Positions 20,056-27,734 of a stretch of 64,000 bases of DNA are shown in pieces. Location: assembly GCF_001423125.1 (NCBI RefSeq), contig NZ_LMNW01000035.1, forward strand, positions 62,328-126,327. The letters run 5' to 3'. Positions within the stretch are counted from its first letter, which is position 1, and every line of letters starts with the position of its first letter. The position numbers were made by a program, and so were the translations under genes. Below the pieces are notes generated by a model. It was not told where the DNA came from. It saw only the letters and a program-made list of their open reading frames with translations, and did no database searches. The DNA is from Duganella sp. Leaf126 (GTDB lineage: Bacteria; Pseudomonadota; Gammaproteobacteria; Burkholderiales; Burkholderiaceae_D).

Positions 20056-20443
20056 ATGCGACCGCAGGGTGCTTGGCTTGGTAATCCTGCACCGCAGCCT
20101 TGATCGCGTCTTCAGCCAGGATCGAGCAGTGGATCTTGACCGGTGGCAGCGCCAGTTCTTCGGCGATCTGGGTGTTCTTGATGGCCAGGGCCTGGTCCAG
20201 GGTCTTGCCTTTGACCCATTCCGTAACCAGCGAGCTCGAGGCGATGGCCGAACCGCAGCCATAGGTCTTGAACTTGGCGTCTTCGATCAGGCCGTCGGCG
20301 CCGACCTTGATCTGCAGTTTCATCACGTCGCCGCAGGCCGGCGCGCCGACCATGCCGGTGCCGATGCTTTCATCGCCCTTGTCGAAAGCGCCGACATTGC
20401 GGGGGTTTTCGTAGTGGTCCAGTACTTTTTCCGAGTAAGCCAT
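20054..20443 (-). CDS. iscU: Iron-sulfur cluster scaffold protein IscU
   Basis: Scaffold on which [2Fe-2S] clusters are built. 129 residues. The cluster ligands are Cys in GAPACGDVMKL (about 37), in YGCGSAIASSS (about 63) and in IHCSILAEDAI (about 106), with the conserved Asp after the first. The HscA-binding motif LPPVK (about 99-103) is present. It lies 51 bp after iscS. Confidence 0.98.
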   Translation of the reverse strand: MAYSEKVLDHYENPRNVGAFDKGDESIGTGMVGAPACGDVMKLQIKVGADGLIEDAKFKTYGCGSAIASSSLVTEWVKGKTLDQALAIKNTQIAEELALPPVKIHCSILAEDAIKAAVQDYQAKHPAVA

Positions 20444-20494
20444 GGTAGTGCTCCTGATCTTGTCTATGTTTGATTCGTGCGCGCAGTAACAGCC

Positions 20495-21751
20495 TTAGTG
20501 CGCGGCCCACTGGATCGAGTTGATGTCGACCCCTTCCTTGAACATGTCCCACAGCGGCGACAGTTCACGCAGTTTGCCGACTTTCGACTTCATCAGCTCG
20601 ATGGCGAAGTCGATGTCTTCTTCGGTCGTGAAGCGGCCGATGGTAAAGCGGATCGAGCTGTGCGCCAGTTCGTCGCTGCGGCCCAGGGCGCGCAGCACGT
20701 ACGACGGTTCCAGGCTGGCCGAAGTGCAGGCCGAACCGGACGACACGGCCAGGTCCTTGACCGCCATGATCAGCGACTCGCCCTCGACGTAGTTGAAGCT
20801 GACGTTGAGGTTGTGCGGCACGCGGTGGTCCATGTCGCCGTTGATATAGGTTTCCTCGATTTCCTGCAGGCCCTTGGCCAGGCGGTCGCGCAGCGCCTTG
20901 ATGCGGGCGATCTCGGTGTCCATCTCGACCTTGGCCAGGCGGAATGCCTCGCCCATGCCGACGATCTGGTGGGTCGGCAGCGTGCCCGACCGCAGGCCGC
21001 GCTCGTGACCGCCACCGTGCATCTGCGCCTCGATGCGCACGCGCGGCTTGCGGCAGACGTACAGCGCGCCCACGCCTTTCGGGCCATAGGTCTTGTGGGC
21101 GGTAAAGGTCATCAGGTCGACCTTGGTCTTTTGCAGGTCGATCACCACTTTACCGGTCGCTTGCGCGGCGTCGCAGTGGAAGATGATGCCTTTCGAGCGG
21201 CACAGGGCGCCGATCTCGTCGATAGGCTGGATCACGCCGATCTCGTTGTTGACCAGCATGACCGAGACCAGGATGGTGTCCGGGCGGATGGCGGCGGTCA
21301 GCTGCTCGATCGTGATCAGGCCGTTATCCTGCGGCTCCAGGTAGGTCGCTTCGAAGCCCTGGCGTTCCAGTTCGCGCACGGTGTCAAGCACGGCCTTGTG
21401 CTCGGTCTTGACCGTGATGATGTGCTTGCCTTTGGTCTTGTAGAAGTGCGCCGCGCCCTTGATGGCCAGGTTGTTCGACTCGGTGGCGCCCGAGGTCCAG
21501 ATGATTTCGCGCGGGTCGGCATTGACCAGGGCGGCCACGTTGGCACGCGCCTCTTCCACCGCTTTTTCCGCGGTCCAGCCGTACATGTGGCTGCGCGACG
21601 CCGGGTTGCCGAACTGCTCGCGCAGGTACGGAATCATGGCATCGGCCACGCGCGGGTCGATCGGCGTGGTGGCCGAATAATCCATATAGATAGGAAAATG
21701 CGGCGCGGTCTGGAACTTTACGGCGGCGAGATTTTTTTCTGGGGCGTTCAT
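20495..21751 (-). CDS. iscS: Cysteine desulfurase IscS
   Basis: PLP enzyme supplying sulfur for Fe-S clusters and tRNA thiolation. 418 residues. The PLP lysine lies in FTAHKTYGPKG (about 220), and the mobile-loop persulfide Cys in SSGSACTSASLEPSYVL (about 342). The C-terminus SPLWDMFKEGVDINSIQWAAH is the IscU-docking type. Start at ATG 21751 (MNAPEKNLAAV), with GGAG at the proper distance. The first about 15 residues extend past the E. coli start. Confidence 0.97.
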   Translation of the reverse strand: MNAPEKNLAAVKFQTAPHFPIYMDYSATTPIDPRVADAMIPYLREQFGNPASRSHMYGWTAEKAVEEARANVAALVNADPREIIWTSGATESNNLAIKGAAHFYKTKGKHIITVKTEHKAVLDTVRELERQGFEATYLEPQDNGLITIEQLTAAIRPDTILVSVMLVNNEIGVIQPIDEIGALCRSKGIIFHCDAAQATGKVVIDLQKTKVDLMTFTAHKTYGPKGVGALYVCRKPRVRIEAQMHGGGHERGLRSGTLPTHQIVGMGEAFRLAKVEMDTEIARIKALRDRLAKGLQEIEETYINGDMDHRVPHNLNVSFNYVEGESLIMAVKDLAVSSGSACTSASLEPSYVLRALGRSDELAHSSIRFTIGRFTTEEDIDFAIELMKSKVGKLRELSPLWDMFKEGVDINSIQWAAH

Positions 21752-21795
21752 CGGGAAACTCCGTTCATCTTTGTTTGGTCTGGCGAGCACAGCGC

Positions 21796-22278
21796 TCAAC
21801 CCACTGCAGCCTGGTTTTCATTGCGGTGCATGACTACCACGCTCTGGTCGGCATGCTTTTGCTTCTGTTGATCGACCAGATCCTGCAAGGACACGGAATC
21901 GAGGTAATCAACCATTTTTTCGTTCAGCGTGGCCCACAGCTCGTGGGTCATGCAGCGCACGCCACTGGCCGCATCGGCGCCGTGGCAGTTTTCCTTGCCG
22001 CCGCATTGGGTGGCGTCGAGCGGCTCGTCAACAGCGATGATGATGTCGGCCACCGTCACCTTGTCCGCGCGCCGGGCCAGGCTGTAACCACCGCCCGGAC
22101 CGCGGATCGATTCGACGATCTCGTGGCGGCGCAGCTTGCCGAACAGCTGCTCGAGGTACGACAGCGAGATGGCCTGGCGCTGGCTGATGCCCGAGAGCGT
22201 GACCGGGCCCTTGCCTTGGCGCAAAGCCAGGTCGATCATCGCAGTCACAGCAAAACGGCCTTTGGTGGTCAGACGCAT
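21796..22278 (-). CDS. iscR: Fe-S cluster-sensing transcription factor IscR
   Basis: Rrf2-family regulator of the isc operon. 160 residues with an N-terminal winged helix (MRLTTKGRFAVTAMIDLAL) and the GPGGGYSLAR wing. The three cluster cysteines are present near 92, 98 and 109. The spacing is C-x5-C-x10-C rather than the C-x5-C-x5-C of E. coli, a five-residue insertion (CHGADAASGVRC). ATG 22278 is preferred over a GTG one codon upstream. An IscR-type operator lies 66-90 bp upstream, consistent with autorepression. Confidence 0.95.
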   Translation of the reverse strand: MRLTTKGRFAVTAMIDLALRQGKGPVTLSGISQRQAISLSYLEQLFGKLRRHEIVESIRGPGGGYSLARRADKVTVADIIIAVDEPLDATQCGGKENCHGADAASGVRCMTHELWATLNEKMVDYLDSVSLQDLVDQQKQKHADQSVVVMHRNENQAAVG

Positions 22279-22343
22279 CACTACCTCGGTTCGGTTAAAA
22301 TATCGACCCTTCCTGCCCTGCCGCGCTAACCGCTACCAGCCGA

Positions 22344-22368
22344 GTAGTTGATCGAATTAGTCAAGTAT
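22344..22368 (-). promoter_or_regulatory. Type 1 IscR operator upstream of iscR
   Basis: On the minus strand this 25-bp site reads ATACTTGACTAATTCG then ATCAACTAC. It matches the known type 1 IscR consensus (ATASYYGACTRWWWYAGTCRRSTAT) at all but three positions. It lies about 65 bp upstream of the iscR start and contains a TTGACT that could be the -35 element. [2Fe-2S]-IscR bound here would repress the isc operon. Confidence 0.8.
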
Positions 22369-22417
22369 ACCAAATTTTGCCGAAGCTTGCCGGTCCGCCG
22401 CCCGATCCTGCCTGCGA

Positions 22418-23203
22418 CTACGGTTTCAATAGTTGCATCGGTCCAAACAGCGCCTGCATCGCGCCATTGCCGATGAAGCTCAGGTTGTACGGATGCTCGG
22501 CCACGATCTGCGGAAACGCGTCCATCACCGGCAATTTCCTCAGCAGTTCGGCGATCTTTCCCCACAAAACCATGGTCGGCGTGCTGGCCGCCTGTGCTGC
22601 CAGGCCGGCCATCACGGTCGCGAAAAACGGCAGCCAGGCCTTGGCGTCCCTGGCTGGCGCCACGTGGCTGCGGAACACCAGCGACGCGTTGAGCAGCAGG
22701 AAACCGTGCGCGGTCAGCTGGTCCTGCAGCTGGCGCAGGGTCTGGATATGGCTGCCGGCGCCGCTGCGCGCGCGCGCCGACACGGCTGCCATGGCATCGC
22801 CGGACGTCTGGTCGGCCTGCAGTTGTCCGTCGGCCACCAGCAGCATCTTCATGAAGTTGCGCAGCGACGTGGCCTTGTTGACCGCCTTCGACAGGCCGCC
22901 GCCGTCCTCGTCCGACCACAGGCTGCCCACCGCACCATCCATGAAACACACGCCGGTGGCGCTGGCAGCGCGCGGGTACGGCCCCTCGCCCACCAGCACG
23001 TAGCGCACCTGGTCCAGCGGCAGGGCAAAGGCGGCAAACAGGCGGCCTCCGGTGGGCAGGTATTCATCGGTCGCCAGCTGCGACAGGTAGTCGGGGTTGG
23101 CAGCCATCACTGCGTGCAGCCCCTCGATCAGCAAGGGACGCCAGGAAGCGTGGGCGCCATCGAGGGCGGCAAGGATCGAATCGGGAAGAACGGGGAGCGT
23201 CAT
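22418..23203 (-). CDS. Uracil-DNA glycosylase-like protein with degenerate motif A
   Basis: 261 residues with the overall family 1 UDG pattern. Motif A reads VLVGEGPYPRAASATGVCF (about 83-101) where Ung has GQDPYH, so the catalytic Asp is Gly and the His is Pro. The C-terminal loop reads AEHPYNLSF instead of HPSPLS. A middle segment LLNASLVFRSHVAPARD aligns with the LLLN...TV..G.A..H region of Ung. Start at ATG 23203 (MTLPVLPDSI). Similar GE-PYP proteins are annotated as uracil-DNA glycosylase family in many bacteria, but activity should not be assumed. Confidence 0.7.
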   Translation of the reverse strand: MTLPVLPDSILAALDGAHASWRPLLIEGLHAVMAANPDYLSQLATDEYLPTGGRLFAAFALPLDQVRYVLVGEGPYPRAASATGVCFMDGAVGSLWSDEDGGGLSKAVNKATSLRNFMKMLLVADGQLQADQTSGDAMAAVSARARSGAGSHIQTLRQLQDQLTAHGFLLLNASLVFRSHVAPARDAKAWLPFFATVMAGLAAQAASTPTMVLWGKIAELLRKLPVMDAFPQIVAEHPYNLSFIGNGAMQALFGPMQLLKP

Positions 23204-23250
23204 GGCGGCTAGGCTGGTCGGAAAGGCGCGATTGTAACGGCCCTGCGCCA

Positions 23251-24594
23251 TTATGGCGACTGCAGCCAGCCCCCGTCGAAGCCGGCCCGCTGCAGGCCCG
23301 TGCGCAGATAAGCGTTGCCACGCATCAGGCGCCAGACGAAGTCGTGCAGGTAGTTGTCGGCCATGATGATGGCCGGGCCCTTGTCGATGCCGAAGTGGTA
23401 AGGCGAGACCCAGCGCACGCCGCCGCGCCCCCGGTGGAACACGGTCGAGTACGACGGCTTGAAGCCGCAGGCGCGGTCTTCGTGCAGGTCCATCGCCTGA
23501 TGGTGGGCGATGGTGGGCAGCACGATCTCGGGCGCGAACGGCAGCGAGGCCGCCACCGCCCACGGCGCCAGCGTGCCGTCGTCGGGGCCGTACGGCACGC
23601 CGCGCGCGATGTAATCGTAGAACTTGCGCTGCACGCCGCCGATCTTGCGCGTGCCGGGGCCGGGGCCGTCGCAGGCGGAAATGCCCCAGTGCAGCGCGTC
23701 GTAGTCGGGAAAGCCGAGCGGATTTTCGATCGCATAGCGCTGCTGGACCAGCGTGGCGCGGCGGCTGTTCTCGAAATAATCGAGGTCGTGCGCGCGCATG
23801 GCCTGGTCGCGGATGCCGCGCGTGTCGAGCCAGACGTGCGACATCTGGTGAATGAACAGCGGCCCCGCGTACAGGTACTCGATGCCGTAGATGGTCTTCC
23901 ACTCGTAGCTGGCGGCCCAGGCGTCGTAACTGTCGCGCTCGATCGGATAGGTCGGCGAGCCGAGCGCCAGCAGGTACAGGATCAGCGCTTCGTCATAGCC
24001 TTCCCAGTGCCAGCGCAGGAAACCCTTGCCCGGCTTCCAGCCATGACACAGCAGGCGCTTGCGGCGCCGCATCCACTGCCAGTCCACGCGGCGGTACAGC
24101 AGGTCGCCCAGCGTGCGGATCTCCTGCTCGTCGTCGCTGTCGCCGGTGAAATAGGCAACTGCCACCAGCACGCCGGCGATCAGCAGCGCCGTGTCGATGC
24201 TGGACAGTTCGCAGTCGCGCGCGCGCGCGCCGGTGCCCATGTCGAGGAAGTGATAGTAAAAACCCTTGTAGCCGGTCGCGGTCGGCGATTCGCTCTGTTC
24301 GCTGGCGGCAAAGAAGCGCAGCGTCGCCAGTGTACGGGCCAGCGCCTCGGCGCGCGGCATGAACCCGCGTTCGACTGCAATCGGGTAGCAGGTCAGCGCC
24401 ATCCCGGTAGCGGCAATGCTGGCCGGCCAGCCGGCACCGGCCGTTTTATCGCGCACCAGGCCGTTGGCGGGATTGACCTCGGTAACAAAGTAGTCGAACG
24501 ATGCGCGCTGCAGCGCGGTGAGCAGTTCGCGCTCGGCGTCGGCTGGCTCAGATGAGGGATTACTGCGGGGATTACTGCGGGGATTACTGCGCAT
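23251..24594 (-). CDS. Glycoamylase-like glycoside hydrolase (PF10091; GH144-type)
   Basis: 447 residues. Hallmarks include FDYFVTEVNPANGLVRDKT, SIAATGMALTCYPIAVERG (about 58-76), the WKPGKGFLRWHWEGYDEALILYLLALGSP segment (about 185-213), the HQMSHVWLDTRGIRDQAM region and WGISACDGPGPG. This family includes endo-beta-1,2-glucanases (GH144) and the C-terminal domain of cyclic glucan synthases. There is no signal peptide, so the enzyme is probably cytoplasmic. The N-terminus holds three RSNP repeats coded by a 12-bp tandem repeat (24556-24591), an odd leader that may be non-essential. Ribosome site weak. Confidence 0.85.
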   Translation of the reverse strand: MRSNPRSNPRSNPSSEPADAERELLTALQRASFDYFVTEVNPANGLVRDKTAGAGWPASIAATGMALTCYPIAVERGFMPRAEALARTLATLRFFAASEQSESPTATGYKGFYYHFLDMGTGARARDCELSSIDTALLIAGVLVAVAYFTGDSDDEQEIRTLGDLLYRRVDWQWMRRRKRLLCHGWKPGKGFLRWHWEGYDEALILYLLALGSPTYPIERDSYDAWAASYEWKTIYGIEYLYAGPLFIHQMSHVWLDTRGIRDQAMRAHDLDYFENSRRATLVQQRYAIENPLGFPDYDALHWGISACDGPGPGTRKIGGVQRKFYDYIARGVPYGPDDGTLAPWAVAASLPFAPEIVLPTIAHHQAMDLHEDRACGFKPSYSTVFHRGRGGVRWVSPYHFGIDKGPAIIMADNYLHDFVWRLMRGNAYLRTGLQRAGFDGGWLQSP

Positions 24595-24702
24595 ATTCAG
24601 GCAACAATATCAAAAGATGACATCTTTGCATGTTGGCGCCTGCCGGTATGTCAGCCATCGCACGGATCAGCTGCATACCGCTCAGCCGGCAGGCGGGCGG
24701 GC

Positions 24703-25151
24703 GTTACCGGCATCGGGCTGGTGCGCTGGCTTCGCTCCTGGAATGCCGGCAGCGCGGTGCAGGTTGCATCGATCCGGACCCGGGTCGGGCGCGGCGCCGT
24801 CACGAATCTGCCGCACGCTGGCGGGCCGGTCAGCTGGCGTACCGGCTGTCGCTATCCGACGTCGGGCTGGCGCGCTGGCTGCGCGGCCTGGCATGCCGGC
24901 AGCGCGGCGCAGGCCTCGTCGATCTGCACCAGGGCCGGGAACGGTGTCTGCACGGCGCTGCCGCATGCCGGCGCGCCGGTCAGCTGGCGAACCGAGCGTC
25001 GCTACTCGGCATCGGGCTGGCGCGCTGGCTGCGCGGCCTGGCATGCCGGCAGCGCGGCGCAGGCCGCTTCGATCTGTGCCAGGGTCGGGAACGGTGTCTG
25101 CACGGCGCTGCCGCATGCCGGCGCGCCGGTCAGCTGGCGAACCGAGCATCG
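24703..25151 (-). repeat. Three tandem 149-150-bp repeats containing copies of the maiA 3' end
   Basis: Units at 25002-25151, 24852-25001 and 24703-24851. Read leftward, each unit is about 57 bp of spacer followed by about 93 bp matching the last 31 codons of maiA (FPTL.QI.AACAALPA.QAAQPARQPDAE and stop). The first two keep the maiA frame and its TAG codon exactly 150 and 300 bp after the real stop. The third has frameshifted. The copies differ mostly at single bases. There is no other gene in 24600-25151. Confidence 0.85.
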
Positions 25152-25799
25152 CTACTCGGCATCGGGCTGGCGCGCTGGCTGCGCGGCCTGGAATGCCGGC
25201 AGCTCGGCGCAGGCCGCGTCGATCCGGACCAGGGTGGGAAAACCTGTCAGGTCGAGGCCGAAGCGGCGGGCGTTGAACAGTTGCGGCACCAGGCAGCAGT
25301 CGGCCAGCGTGGGGGTCGCACCGTGGCAGTACCGGCCGGTGCCGGCGTCGCGCGTCAGCAGCGCCTCGAAGGTGGCCAGCCCTTCGTGCAGCCAGTGCCG
25401 CTGCCAGGCCAGCTTGGCGTCCTCGCCCTGCCCCAGTTCGCCCTTCACGTACTTCAGCACGCGCAGATTGCTCAGCGGGTGCGAGTCGGCCACCAGCGTC
25501 AAGGCCAGCGCGCGCACGCGCGCGCGGCCCGCCGCGTCGGGCGGCAGCAGCGGCGGCGTCGGGCGCGTCTCCTCCAGGTATTCGAGGATGGCCAGCGACT
25601 GGCCGATCACCACGCCGTTGTCGTCCTCCAGCGTGGGCAGCAGCGCCGACGGGTTGACGGCGCGGTAATTGTCGCCCAGCTGTTCGCCGCCATCGCGCAG
25701 CAGGTGCACGGGCACTGCCTCATACGCGATGCCCTTGAGCGCCAGCGCGATGCGCACGCGGTAGGCGGCCGAGCTGCGGAAATAGGTGTACAGCTTCAT
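25152..25799 (-). CDS. maiA: Maleylacetoacetate isomerase (zeta-class GST)
   Basis: Glutathione-dependent isomerase of tyrosine and homogentisate breakdown, giving fumarylacetoacetate. 215 residues. The zeta-class N-terminal motif KLYTYFRSSAAYRVRIALALKG (SSxxYRVRIAL, about 2-23) is intact, and NPSALLPTLEDDNGVVIGQSLAILEYLEE follows. Start at ATG 25799, overlapping the stop of the fumarylacetoacetase gene by 4 bp (ATGA). Its own 3' end has been duplicated in tandem downstream. Confidence 0.95.
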   Translation of the reverse strand: MKLYTYFRSSAAYRVRIALALKGIAYEAVPVHLLRDGGEQLGDNYRAVNPSALLPTLEDDNGVVIGQSLAILEYLEETRPTPPLLPPDAAGRARVRALALTLVADSHPLSNLRVLKYVKGELGQGEDAKLAWQRHWLHEGLATFEALLTRDAGTGRYCHGATPTLADCCLVPQLFNARRFGLDLTGFPTLVRIDAACAELPAFQAAQPARQPDAE

Positions 25800-26821
25800 C
25801 GGCTTTTTTCGCCGTAATGGACGACGGTCTGGTCGATGGCGCCGAAGATGCTGGCGCCGGTGGCGTCGGGCATCTCGATGCGCACCCGGTCGCCGAACTT
25901 GAGGAACGGCGTTTGCGGCTTGCCGGTCTCGATGGTTTCGTACATGCGCACTTCCGCCAGGCAGCAATAGCCGACCCCGCCGTTGGCGATGCTCGAACCA
26001 TGCAGGTTGCCCTGCTTGTTGGAGACGGTGCCGGAGCCGATGATGGTGCCGGCCGCCAGTTCGCGGGTGGCGGCAGCGTGCGCCACCAGCCGGGCAAAGT
26101 TGAAGGTCATGTCTTCGCCGGCATTGGGCTGGCCGAACGGCTGGCCGTTCAGCTCCACCACCAGCGGCAGGTGCAGCTTGCTGTCGCGCCAGTGCTCGCC
26201 CAGTTCGTCGGGGGTGACTGCCACCGGCGAAAACGCGCTGGCCGCCTTGGACTGGAAGAAGCCGAAGCCCTTGGCCAGCTCGTTCGGAATCAGGTTGCGC
26301 AGCGAGACATCGTTGACCAGCATCACCAGGCGGATCGCGGCAGCGGCCGCATCGACCGTCACGCCCATCGCCACGTCGCCGGTGATCACGGCCACTTCTG
26401 CCTCGAGGTCGATGCCCCAGTCCTCGCTCAGCGCAAAGATCGGGTCATTGGGACCGATAAAGCTGTCGGAACCGCCCTGGTACATCAACGGATCGGTGTA
26501 GAACGACGCCGGCACCTCGGCGTTGCGCGCCTTGCGCACCAGTTCCACGTGGTTGATATAGGCCGAGCCGTCCGCCCACTGGTAGGCGCGCGGCAGCGGC
26601 GAATGACAGGCGCGCTGGTCTAACGGCACGGTATCGGCGGCATCGCCGCGATTGAGGGCGGCGTACACGGCCTGCAGACGCTGCGCCACCAGGTCCCAGT
26701 TGTCGAGCGCATGCTGGAGCGTGGCGGCGATCTCGGGCACCGGCTGGCACAGCGACAGGTCGCGGCTGACGACGACCAGGCGGCCGTCGCGGCTGCCGTC
26801 CTTGAGGGTGGCAAGCTTCAT
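25796..26821 (-). CDS. Fumarylacetoacetate hydrolase family protein
   Basis: Most likely fumarylacetoacetase, the last step of tyrosine breakdown, given its coupling to maiA. 341 residues. The metal-binding Glu and Asp residues lie in DWGIDLEAEVAVITGDVAMG (about 136-155), and NDVSLRNLIPNELAKGFGFFQSKAA matches the family loop. GSGTVSNKQG and GDRVRIEM lie in the C-terminal FAH domain. ATG 26821 is chosen over ATG 26827 because GGGAG is then 7 nt upstream and the MKLATLKDG start is the family form. Other FAH-fold hydrolases or decarboxylases are possible alternatives. Confidence 0.9.
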   Translation of the reverse strand: MKLATLKDGSRDGRLVVVSRDLSLCQPVPEIAATLQHALDNWDLVAQRLQAVYAALNRGDAADTVPLDQRACHSPLPRAYQWADGSAYINHVELVRKARNAEVPASFYTDPLMYQGGSDSFIGPNDPIFALSEDWGIDLEAEVAVITGDVAMGVTVDAAAAAIRLVMLVNDVSLRNLIPNELAKGFGFFQSKAASAFSPVAVTPDELGEHWRDSKLHLPLVVELNGQPFGQPNAGEDMTFNFARLVAHAAATRELAAGTIIGSGTVSNKQGNLHGSSIANGGVGYCCLAEVRMYETIETGKPQTPFLKFGDRVRIEMPDATGASIFGAIDQTVVHYGEKSR

Positions 26822-27053
26822 GCGCATGCTCCCGATTGTCCGGCCTCGCGCCGCGGCGGGTGGAAAGGGTTTGTCTCGATTGTTATAGTCATGTGGCCTC
26901 CAGAGTTTGCACCGCCATTAGACGCCAAGCCCGGCTTTCATGCAAACGAGTTTTAACAAATGCCGGCCGTCGAGGGCAGCCCGGTACCGCCTGCACCGTT
27001 ATGCGACAATGGCGGCCCATGCATTACACCTCATCAGGTACGCCATCACCGCC

Positions 27054-27728
27054 ATGACAGCAGACACCACCGCCATCAACCGGAAGATGGCACAGTTCGA
27101 TCACCACCACAGCGTCTGGCTGTTCGGTTACGGCTCCCTGATCTACAAGGCCGACTTCCCCTACCTGCAGCGGCGCCCGGCCAGCATCGCCAACTGGACC
27201 CGGCGCTTCTGGCAAGGCTCGCACGACCACCGCGGCACGCCCGAGGCGCCGGGCCGCGTGGTGACCCTGATCGAGGCGCCGGGCGCCATCTGCCACGGCA
27301 TGGCCTACCTGGTCACGCCGGAAGTGTTCGCCCACCTCGACCACCGCGAGAAGGACGGCTATTTGCGGCTGGCGACGGCGATCCGGTTCGACAATGACGC
27401 GCCGGATGGCGGGCGGCATGGCGAGCAGGGACCGGCCACCGGCAGCGGCAGCGGCAGCGGCAGCGGCAGCGGCAGCGGCAGCGCAGCGTACAGCAGCGTC
27501 ATGGGACTGGTGTATATCGCCACACCGGACAATGCCGCGTTTCTCGGTGCGGCGTCCGAGCGCGAGATCGCGGAACACATTGCCGGCGCGGCTGGCCCCA
27601 GCGGCCCGAATAGCGACTACCTGAACCAGCTGGCGCACGCGCTGCGCGAACTGGGTCACGAAGACGCCCATGTGTTCGAGATCGAACGCCACCTTGCCGC
27701 ACTGAACGGCCGCGCAGTGCAACGCTGA
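27054..27728 (+). CDS. Gamma-glutamylcyclotransferase (ChaC-like)
   Basis: 224 residues. VWLFGYGSLIYKADFP (about 20-35) is the substrate-binding loop, and the probable catalytic Glu lies in HLDHREKDGY (about 97-106). ChaC enzymes cleave glutathione to 5-oxoproline and Cys-Gly. Residues about 130-143 are (Gly-Ser)x7, coded by a perfect GGCAGC hexamer repeat (27441-27482), an insertion absent from typical ChaC proteins. Start at ATG 27054 is a judgement; ATG 27087 (MAQFDHHHS) would also give a complete domain, and neither has a strong ribosome site. It converges with the radical SAM gene. Confidence 0.85.
   Translation: MTADTTAINRKMAQFDHHHSVWLFGYGSLIYKADFPYLQRRPASIANWTRRFWQGSHDHRGTPEAPGRVVTLIEAPGAICHGMAYLVTPEVFAHLDHREKDGYLRLATAIRFDNDAPDGGRHGEQGPATGSGSGSGSGSGSGSAAYSSVMGLVYIATPDNAAFLGAASEREIAEHIAGAAGPSGPNSDYLNQLAHALRELGHEDAHVFEIERHLAALNGRAVQR
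27441..27482 (+). repeat. Hexanucleotide microsatellite (GGCAGC)7 in the ChaC-like gene
   Basis: Seven perfect tandem copies of GGCAGC, coding for Gly-Ser pairs in frame. Copy number changes would lengthen or shorten the protein by two residues per unit. Confidence 0.9.
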
Positions 27729-27734
27729 ATCTGT

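Noticed and set aside
24703..25151. Possible CRISPR array
   Set aside because: Units are about 150 bp with no short spacer-repeat alternation and no cas genes; they are tandem copies of a gene end.
24518..25817. Long + strand open frames with repeated Arg/Ala-rich peptides across the maiA repeats
   Set aside because: They exist in all three frames because the 150-bp DNA unit has no + strand stops; the conserved signal is on the minus strand in the maiA frame.
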